Source: Candidatus Bathyarchaeota archaeon (lineage in GTDB: Archaea; Thermoproteota; Bathyarchaeia; Bathyarchaeales; Bathyarchaeaceae). Taken from it: 10,922 bases of DNA. The position numbers and the translations under genes are program-made. Positions 6,281 through 10,922 of this stretch are shown in pieces. The notes under the pieces are model-generated. The model did no database searches and was not told the origin of the DNA. It saw only the letters and a program-made list of their open reading frames with translations. Positions within the stretch are counted from its first letter, which is position 1; each line of letters starts with the position of its first letter. The DNA is taken from positions 12,108 to 23,029 of the forward strand of contig CP070749.1 of the NCBI GenBank assembly GCA_020348365.1. Direction: 5' to 3'.

Positions 6281-7591
6281 TCATCTCGTGAGTAGGTTTA
6301 ATGAAGTTTCTCCGGCTTTTTCCATGATTTCCTCTTCATTCAGAGTCTTCACGTTTCTGTTCTCCATGATCACCTTTCCGTTCACGATAAGGGTTTGTAC
6401 ATCGCTTCCGCTGGCAGAGTAGATGATGTTGGCGTATGGGTTATGTAAGGGTGTTAAGTGGGGCTTCTTGAGGTCTATGAGGGCGATATCCGCCCTTTTT
6501 CCAGGTTCCAACGAGCCTATAGTATCGTCTAATCTGAGGGCCATCGCCGCGTCTTTGGTCGCCATTTTCAGCACATTTTTGGCTGGGAGAACCGTTGAGT
6601 CTCTGTAGTGGGCTTTTTGGAGGAGGGCTGCGATCTTCATGTTCCGCAGCAGGTCCAGGGTGTTGTTGCTCGCTGGTCCATCTGTGCCCAAGCCTATTGT
6701 TATGCCGAGTTTTTGCAGGTCTGGGATTCTTGCTGTTCCCTGAGCGAGTTTCATATTTGCAACGGGGTTATATGCGATTTTAACATTGTATTTGGCCAAT
6801 GTCTGCATATCTTCTTGATTCACGTGGATGCAGTGGGCTGCGAGAACGTCTGATCCTAGAAAGCCTATGCTCTGCAGCAGTTGGGCTTCAGTCTTGCCGT
6901 ATTCTGCTTTGGTCTGGTTGGCCATCTCTTCTGATTCGGCTAGGTGGATGTGGATGTCAAGGTTGTGGCGGGTGGCTGTCTCTCTGACTTTTTTCAGAAA
7001 GTCGAGGCTGCAAGTGTAGACTGTGTGGGGGCCCAGTTGGATTTTGATTGTGCTGTTTGGCTTGTGATATCTCTCAGCGAGTTGGATAGTCTGTTTTATT
7101 GTCTCTTCTGCCAAGTCTTTGATCAGCGACTCTAGGAGCCCAGGAGCCAAGACGGCTCTTATGCCCGCTTTCTGGACGGCTTTGGCTACGGTTTCTTCGT
7201 GGAAGTACATGTCTGCGAAACACGTTGTTCCGCTCTTTATCATCTCTAGGCATCCGAGGAGGCTGCCATGATAGATGTCTTGGGGTCCAAGTTTTGCCTC
7301 CAGTGGCCAGATTGATTCAGTCAACCATGTTTCTAGGGGCTGGTCCTCTGCTATGCCTCGGAACAGGGTCATAGCCAGATGGGTGTGGCAGTTTATCAGG
7401 CCAGGGATTGCCACCATTCCAGTTGCGTCCAGGGTCTTCTCGGCCCTAATGTTTGGTGCTCTTGTTATTGGACCAGCATAATTGATGGTGTTGTCTTTCG
7501 TGGCTATGATGCCCTTCGCTATTATTCCTCGGCCGTCCATTGGGAGAACCATGCAGTTTTTGATCAGGATGTCCGCGTTCAAAGGAGCCAC
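6281..7591 (-). CDS. amidohydrolase: S-adenosylhomocysteine / 5'-deoxyadenosine deaminase family
   Basis: Metal-dependent nucleoside deaminase of 436 residues in the MtaD/DadD branch of the amidohydrolase superfamily. These enzymes convert the adenine of S-adenosylhomocysteine, methylthioadenosine or 5'-deoxyadenosine to hypoxanthine, recycling by-products of SAM-dependent and radical-SAM reactions in the cytosol. The metal site is complete: HTH (His69, His71), His216 in HIHLAE with Glu219, His253 in AAHCIH, and Asp304 in GTDGPASNN. The N- and C-terminal beta-sandwich parts are present (GLINCHTH entry; SLEPGKRADIALID and LIVNGKVIMENR near the end), so the protein is full length. The start is GTG with no Shine-Dalgarno, suggesting a leaderless mRNA. 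It is divergent from the RNA-processing operon across 155 bp. Which of the three substrates is preferred cannot be read from the sequence. Confidence 0.9.
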   Translation of the reverse strand: MAPLNADILIKNCMVLPMDGRGIIAKGIIATKDNTINYAGPITRAPNIRAEKTLDATGMVAIPGLINCHTHLAMTLFRGIAEDQPLETWLTESIWPLEAKLGPQDIYHGSLLGCLEMIKSGTTCFADMYFHEETVAKAVQKAGIRAVLAPGLLESLIKDLAEETIKQTIQLAERYHKPNSTIKIQLGPHTVYTCSLDFLKKVRETATRHNLDIHIHLAESEEMANQTKAEYGKTEAQLLQSIGFLGSDVLAAHCIHVNQEDMQTLAKYNVKIAYNPVANMKLAQGTARIPDLQKLGITIGLGTDGPASNNTLDLLRNMKIAALLQKAHYRDSTVLPAKNVLKMATKDAAMALRLDDTIGSLEPGKRADIALIDLKKPHLTPLHNPYANIIYSASGSDVQTLIVNGKVIMENRNVKTLNEEEIMEKAGETSLNLLTR

Positions 7592-7684
7592 CGGTGAGAT
7601 TATGGTTTGCAGTCATTACCTGCAGATTACATCGTGCGCGCTTTCTTGGGCGTATGCGCGTACTGCTATTCTGTCAAAACAATG

Positions 7685-7707
7685 CTTAAAAGTTCTTCAC
7701 TATAAAC
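7685..7707 (+). promoter_or_regulatory. promoter of the COG1325-rnp3-rnp2 operon
   Basis: Two TATA-like elements precede the operon: CTTAAAAG (7685-7692), with A-rich sequence just upstream that could act as a BRE, and TATAAAC (7701-7707). They would place the start of transcription near 7712 or 7728, before the ribosome-binding site at 7733-7737. The complement CTTTTAAG could also serve the divergent deaminase. Apart from these elements, the 155-bp spacer (7592-7746) shows only a GC-rich imperfect repeat near 7634-7660. Confidence 0.5.
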
Positions 7708-7746
7708 ACTCTACCATACTCTGGACGCTCAGAAGAGGCTCATGTT

Positions 7747-8190
7747 TTGGCTCAAACACACGTAGCCTATGTCGACGTTAGGTTTTCGATGCATGCCACA
7801 GAGGATCCAGACAAGGTCATCAAAGCGGTGCATCAGGTTCTTCCAGCCGACTACATCGACGACATCATCTTTGAGAAGAAGACTCTTCGTGGACATTACG
7901 GCAACCCCATCACTCTATCTAAAACCAGAATAAAGAAGAAGGAGATAGCTAAAGCCCTAACAGATCATCTGCTCTCCAGTCTCAACGAGCAAGACAAAGA
8001 GAGGCTCTTCAGCGAAATCGACCTACACGTGGAAAAAGGCAGCCTCTACCTCAGATTAGACAAGCAAGCCGCCTTCCAAGGAGAGATCAGGCTCTGCACA
8101 GCCGATCCTATCCGCGTGCGAGTTCGTTTCAGAAAAAGAAGAGCAGAAGATATTCTGAGAATCTGCCGGGAAATAGGGTTGCAATCATGA
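7747..8190 (+). CDS. COG1325 (DUF54) RNA-binding protein with dsRBD-like fold
   Basis: A 147-residue archaeal protein of the COG1325 group, annotated in many archaea as an exosome-associated RNA-binding protein. Visible features are the opening beta-strand VAYVDVRFSMHATEDPDKVIKAVHQVL, a conserved middle region (FEKKTLRGHYGNPITLSKTRI, split by the basic segment KKKEIAK), and a C-terminal strand pair ending in DPIRVRVRFRKR. No catalytic site is present. The start is TTG, preceded by AGAGG (7733-7737) 9 nt upstream. The ATG at 7742 is in another frame. It overlaps rnp3 by 4 nt (ATGA), and this pairing is a common archaeal arrangement that supports a role in RNA processing, perhaps linked to RNase P or the exosome. 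Its molecular role is not settled. Confidence 0.85.
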   Translation: MAQTHVAYVDVRFSMHATEDPDKVIKAVHQVLPADYIDDIIFEKKTLRGHYGNPITLSKTRIKKKEIAKALTDHLLSSLNEQDKERLFSEIDLHVEKGSLYLRLDKQAAFQGEIRLCTADPIRVRVRFRKRRAEDILRICREIGLQS

Positions 8191-8927
8191 GAAAGTTTGC
8201 TGACCTGCATCTTTGTCCGTCAATCGAGAATCCGAGTCACGTAGAAGGCATGGTCAGGAAGGCCTTTGAGCTGGGATACCGGATGGTTGCCATACCCCTC
8301 TCATCAAACATCACAAGAGACAAGATTAGTCAACTGCGAAAGACATGCAGCGACGCGAATGTGAATCTCGTCACAAGAGTAGATCTCACCCCAAAAACAT
8401 CCAAAGAACTGCTCCACAGTTTGCGCCGTTTCAGACGAAGATTTGAAATTATATCGGTGGTTTGTCGCTCAAAGTCTGTTGCGAGGCAGGCGGCCAAGGA
8501 TCGGCGAGTTGACCTCTTAACCTTTCCCTTCACAGGAAGACGCACACGCTTTTTTGACCGCGCAGAGGCTGAACTTGCCTCCAGTGCACTAGCCTCGCTT
8601 GAAATAGAGATGGCGCCACTCCTTTCGTTGAAGGGCTTTGCGAGGATTCGCCTCATCTCAAGTCTCCGAAGAGAAGCAGCTATTGCAGAGAAGAGTGGAG
8701 TTCCTGTCGTACTCTCGAGCGGGGCAACAGAAACGTATCTCATGAGAGGCCCCCGTGAGCATGCCGCCTTGGCTGGGCTATTTGATATGGTCGCTGCAGC
8801 TGCCTTGAACGCTCTTTCAGAGACTCCTCTCTCTTTAGTTGAGCGGAACAGAGAGAAGCTGAGCCCACGTTATGTGGCCCCTGGTGTACGTGTTGTGAAG
8901 GAGGGAGATTGCTGCCCAAGGGCGTAA
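8187..8927 (+). CDS. rnp3: RNase P protein component 3 (Rpp30 homologue)
   Basis: Protein subunit of archaeal RNase P, 246 residues, expected to form a TIM-barrel-like (PHP-related) fold. With Pop5 it activates the catalytic RNA that removes 5' leaders from pre-tRNA. Family marks are the opening KFADLHLCPS, the mid-protein DLLTFPF, and the diagnostic IAEKSGVPVVLSSGATE followed by LMRGPREHAALAGLFDM. Length is typical. The ATG lies in an ATGA overlap with the COG1325 gene, and the end overlaps rnp2 by 19 nt, so the three are translated from one mRNA. Basic stretches such as RRFRRRF suit RNA contact. The assignment is secure. Confidence 0.95.
   Translation: MRKFADLHLCPSIENPSHVEGMVRKAFELGYRMVAIPLSSNITRDKISQLRKTCSDANVNLVTRVDLTPKTSKELLHSLRRFRRRFEIISVVCRSKSVARQAAKDRRVDLLTFPFTGRRTRFFDRAEAELASSALASLEIEMAPLLSLKGFARIRLISSLRREAAIAEKSGVPVVLSSGATETYLMRGPREHAALAGLFDMVAAAALNALSETPLSLVERNREKLSPRYVAPGVRVVKEGDCCPRA
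8900..8904 (+). promoter_or_regulatory. Shine-Dalgarno of rnp2 inside rnp3
   Basis: GGAGG within the rnp3 coding region lies 4 nt before TTG 8909 and is the best evidence for that start. The position allows translational coupling of the RNase P subunits. Confidence 0.6.
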
Positions 8928-9232
8928 GAAGACGTTATCTGGCCCTCAAGATTACGGGTGAGCAGTCAGTCAGCAGAGAAGATTTACTGAACACCCTTTG
9001 GGATTCCACCATCCAGCTCTTTGGAGAATATGGTGCCAGCCAGACCGATCTCAGATTGACCCGATACGATTCTGAAGGGAACCACGCCATTATCCGCTGC
9101 TCCCATAAAACGCTGGAGATGACAAAAGCAGCAGTCGCTTCCATAACGGAGATAGACGGAAGACCAGTTGCCATTCATATCCAGAGGGTTTCTGGAACCT
9201 TGAAAGCTCTTCTCAAACAGCGTAGAACCTAG
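8909..9232 (+). CDS. rnp2: RNase P protein component 2 (Pop5 homologue)
   Basis: Partner of Rpp30 in archaeal RNase P, 107 residues, which is typical. Pop5 has an RRM-like fold and, together with Rpp30, increases cleavage by the RNase P RNA. Family features are the opening RRRYLALKI, the helix NTLWDSTIQLFGEYGASQTDLRLTRY (in two parts around GEYG), and the strand HAIIRCSHKTLEMTKAAVASI, ending in HIQRVSGTLKALLKQ. The start is TTG, overlapping rnp3 by 19 nt. No later ATG or GTG keeps the conserved RRRY strand. In many archaea psmA, the SBDS homologue and rrp4/rrp41/rrp42 come next. Here the operon ends and a 270-bp spacer follows. Confidence 0.92.
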   Translation: MLPKGVRRRYLALKITGEQSVSREDLLNTLWDSTIQLFGEYGASQTDLRLTRYDSEGNHAIIRCSHKTLEMTKAAVASITEIDGRPVAIHIQRVSGTLKALLKQRRT

Positions 9233-9502
9233 ATGAAACCCAACTGTAGTGTAGAGTCTATTTGTTTGGAGGGGCTGATCGCTTGGGAAATGACGCGTTT
9301 GTTCATTGATTGTATGCGCCATTATGTCGCTGTGTTCGGAAGGATACATGTGTTGGCTGCCAGCATATGACGGCTATACGTTTTTCTGCCTACACACACC
9401 CACTATTCTTTGGGTGCACTTTCTAACTCCTTTCTCTTTCAAGCCATCTTTGTCGCCATTGCTGGCAAACGTGCACCCTAACCACAATTTTGACATGAGT
9501 TG
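9233..9502. other. 270-bp spacer between rnp2 and a convergent membrane-protein gene
   Basis: No convincing gene is present. It holds weak T-rich stretches that could end the rnp transcript (TTTTT at 9381-9385; a C/T-rich run about 9420-9451) and a GGGTGCAC/GTGCACCC inverted repeat. Open frames crossing it have no ribosome-binding site and no family resemblance. A C/D-box sRNA was considered but the boxes do not match. Confidence 0.5.
9412..9478. repeat. 8-bp inverted repeat GGGTGCAC / GTGCACCC
   Basis: GGGTGCAC (9412-9419) and GTGCACCC (9471-9478) are exact reverse complements with 51 bp between them. Both contain the palindrome GTGCAC, so they could equally be two direct protein-binding sites. 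The role is unknown. Confidence 0.4.
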
Positions 9503-9506
9503 TCAA
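9490..9506 (-). terminator. short hairpin at the end of the membrane-protein gene
   Basis: TTGACA and TGTCAA (6-bp perfect stem, 5-nt loop) span the stop codon of the - strand gene. The downstream sequence on that strand is only weakly U-rich, so a terminator or 3'-end stabiliser is possible but weakly supported. Confidence 0.3.
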
Positions 9507-9886
9507 CGCCAGGGAAGATGTAGGATTATAGCGATAATTAGTAGTGCAAGGCCAATAGCAATCCTGGTTTTTCCTTCTTGTCTATATCCTATTCTCTCAT
9601 CTGGTCTTAGCTTCGCGAATTTCCTGAAGTCAAGCCAGTGAGGACGGTAGTGTTCCCAATGATATGTGCGGCTACCTCCCTTATGGATATTGGAGGCAAG
9701 AATCTGCAGAGCTCCCAGACCAGAGAGGATAATGCATTCATATATCAGAATAGATATGAAGAGCTGAAGGTTTCCAAGAACCCATAGAACAGTCAGAATG
9801 ATAGAATTCAAGAGCAGGACATATCCCAAATTCTTGGCAACGAATTTCAATATTCGATGAAAATCTTTGTTGGAGGTCAGTCTCAT
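9503..9886 (-). CDS. membrane protein of unknown function, three predicted helices
   Basis: I do not recognise a family. The 127-residue product has hydrophobic segments at about 21-38, 41-65 and 108-124. Between helices 2 and 3 lies a polar loop of about 40 residues rich in His, Trp, Tyr and Arg (GSRTYHWEHYRPHWLDFRKF, then KLRPDERIGYRQEGKT). Helix 2 contains acidic and cysteine residues (YECIILSG), and the N-terminus is basic. The ATG is supported by GAGGA about 6 nt upstream on the - strand (complement of 9893-9897). It stands alone, convergent with the RNase P operon and divergent from the mevalonate-pathway gene. The good ribosome-binding site and consistent helix pattern argue that it is real. 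No function is proposed. Confidence 0.7.
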   Translation of the reverse strand: MRLTSNKDFHRILKFVAKNLGYVLLLNSIILTVLWVLGNLQLFISILIYECIILSGLGALQILASNIHKGGSRTYHWEHYRPHWLDFRKFAKLRPDERIGYRQEGKTRIAIGLALLIIAIILHLPWR

Positions 9887-10084
9887 CTGTTGTCCTCACG
9901 CATGCGATTTCTGCGTCGCCTAATTACTTTGAGCCTGTTTCGATGCGCTTACAGACCACATATAAGACTGCTAAATGAAGCCATTTATCACTATCTTGTG
10001 GGGACATCCAGGTTGAAGGTGTGCATGCGAAAAGCAATATGCATGTTTAGAAGAACATCTTCTTCGAGAAGCGAATAGAACGGG
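9887..10084. promoter_or_regulatory. divergent promoter spacer (membrane protein / mevalonate decarboxylase)
   Basis: The 198-bp region contains a TATA-like ACATATAAGA (9957-9966). Its complement TCTTATATGT suits the - strand gene, with transcription starting near 9932 and a leader of about 45 nt. For the + strand gene, CAATATGC (10036-10043) is a closer candidate. The octamer GCATGCGA occurs at 9900-9907 and 10023-10030. A short hairpin CTTCT-TCG-AGAAG lies near 10060-10073. No RNA gene was recognised. Confidence 0.4.
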
Positions 10085-10922
10085 ATGGTTATGAAGGCAT
10101 CAGCAATCGCACACTCCAATATTGCACTCATCAAGTATTGGGGACGCGCTCGGACCCATGATCCGAATTTGAACATACCTTCAAACAGCAGTGTTAGCAT
10201 GACAAAATCCGGATTAGCACATGACACACATCTGCAAGCCCACACAACAATCGAATTTTCCGATAGTTATGAAGAGGATACAGCTCAGTTGGATGGGGAG
10301 GTTTTGACTGGGAGGAATATTGATAGAATCGTCAGGGTTGTTGATGCACTAAGAAGGCATGCGAACGTAGACTCCAACTTCAAGATGATCAGCATCAACG
10401 ACTTTCCGACTCAAGCGGGCTTGGCTTCCTCATCCTCAGGATTCGCAGCACTGGCAATTGCCACAGCAAACGCGTTGGGTCTTGATTTCACACAAGAAGA
10501 AATCTCGAAATATGCAAGGCTGGGCTCTGGTTCAGCAGCAAGATCAATTCACGGCGGATTTGTATATTGGAATAGAGGAGATTCTCATGAAACCTCATTC
10601 GCCGAACAAATCTGTGGTCCAAACGAATTCGACATGAATGCTGGAATCGCAATTGTCCATGAAGGAAAGAAAGAAGTCACCTCAGATGCGGGTCACGAAT
10701 CAGCATATACAAGCCCTTTTGATATAGTTAGGATAGAGAAATCGGAAGAACAGGCCAAAGAGATCAAGAAGGCAATTCTAGACGATGATTTCACTAAAGT
10801 TGGAGGGATAGCGGAAGAGAACTGTAAGTACATGCACGCGGTTATGATGACTTCCACTCCGCCCTTGTTCTACTGGAATCCAGATACGTTACGATTGATC
10901 AAGTCAGCTCAGAAGATGAGGA
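10085..10922 (+). CDS. mevalonate-pathway GHMP decarboxylase (MvaD family), 3'-partial
   Basis: ATP-dependent decarboxylase of the GHMP superfamily that makes isopentenyl diphosphate (from mevalonate 5-diphosphate) or isopentenyl phosphate (from mevalonate 5-phosphate) for archaeal lipids. The 279 visible residues carry the family motifs: AHSNIALIKYWGR (9-21), PSNSSVSMT (32-40), the ATP-binding loop QAGLASSSSGFAAL (110-123), and RLGSGSAARSIHGGFVYW (145-162), which includes the conserved catalytic Arg. The segment KEVTSDAGHESAYTSPF (196-212) matches the usual region before the active-site helices. The window ends just before the expected D-A-G-P motif with the catalytic Asp. ATG 10085 is preceded in frame by a stop. 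ATG 10091 is an equally good start and gives the more usual MKASAIAHSN opening. Neither has a clear Shine-Dalgarno. A mevalonate 3-kinase is less likely because the decarboxylase motifs are intact. Confidence 0.88.
   Translation, partial: MVMKASAIAHSNIALIKYWGRARTHDPNLNIPSNSSVSMTKSGLAHDTHLQAHTTIEFSDSYEEDTAQLDGEVLTGRNIDRIVRVVDALRRHANVDSNFKMISINDFPTQAGLASSSSGFAALAIATANALGLDFTQEEISKYARLGSGSAARSIHGGFVYWNRGDSHETSFAEQICGPNEFDMNAGIAIVHEGKKEVTSDAGHESAYTSPFDIVRIEKSEEQAKEIKKAILDDDFTKVGGIAEENCKYMHAVMMTSTPPLFYWNPDTLRLIKSAQKMR

Noticed and set aside
6423..7135. Several short + strand frames antisense to the deaminase
   Set aside because: All lie within a full-length, motif-complete amidohydrolase on the other strand.
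8330..8743. 137-codon open frame on the - strand inside rnp3
   Set aside because: Antisense shadow of a clear rnp3 gene. Its product has no family features and there is no ribosome-binding site.
9233..9310. Possible C/D-box sRNA (AGATGA ... CTGA ... AATGA)
   Set aside because: The C box deviates from RTGATGA, no proper terminal D box pairs with it, and no flanking terminal stem is seen.
9306..9641. 111-codon + strand frame in the rnp2 downstream spacer
   Set aside because: No ribosome-binding site and no motif. Its second half is antisense to the better-supported membrane-protein gene.

Overview
The window looks archaeal, most likely from an uncultured TACK-type lineage (Bathyarchaeia or a relative). 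The lineage is an inference. The support for archaea is direct: two protein subunits of archaeal/eukaryotic RNase P (Rpp30 and Pop5 homologues) follow a COG1325 dsRBD-like RNA-binding protein, and the window also holds an XPD/Rad3 helicase with Fe-S cysteines, a DUF1922 zinc protein, a mevalonate-pathway decarboxylase and TATA-like promoters. Six of the thirteen genes appear to start at TTG or GTG. I see no tRNA, rRNA, CRISPR array or insertion sequence.

Region 1 (1-3410, + strand): an ABC-2 type exporter made of an ATPase (5' end cut off by the window) and two different permeases. It is followed by a small membrane/zinc-finger protein and a DUF4382 protein that is probably a secreted, membrane-anchored glycoprotein. 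The unit ends at a T-rich stretch near 3391-3408. A cluster of GTTCAAA heptamers (2510-2537) followed by a TATA-like element suggests a second promoter just before the zinc-finger gene.

Region 2 (3419-6214): a winged-helix regulator with two C-terminal membrane helices (- strand) is divergent from an XPD-like helicase with an added N-terminal zinc ribbon. Their 125-bp spacer holds a perfect 10-bp inverted repeat enclosing two helically phased TTCAAAG copies. One arm overlaps the best TATA-like element of the helicase. A DUF1922 two-CxxC protein follows the helicase. The operator-like spacer, together with the same heptamer in Region 1, is the most interesting signal in the window.

Region 3 (6281-9232): a nucleoside deaminase of the SAH/MTA/5'-deoxyadenosine deaminase family (- strand) is divergent from a compact RNA-processing operon (COG1325 protein, rnp3, rnp2). 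This operon resembles the front of the archaeal exosome/proteasome superoperon, but it stops after rnp2.

Region 4 (9233-10922): a 270-bp spacer with small inverted repeats, a three-helix membrane protein of unknown function (- strand), and a divergent mevalonate-pathway decarboxylase that runs off the window just before its catalytic Asp would be expected.
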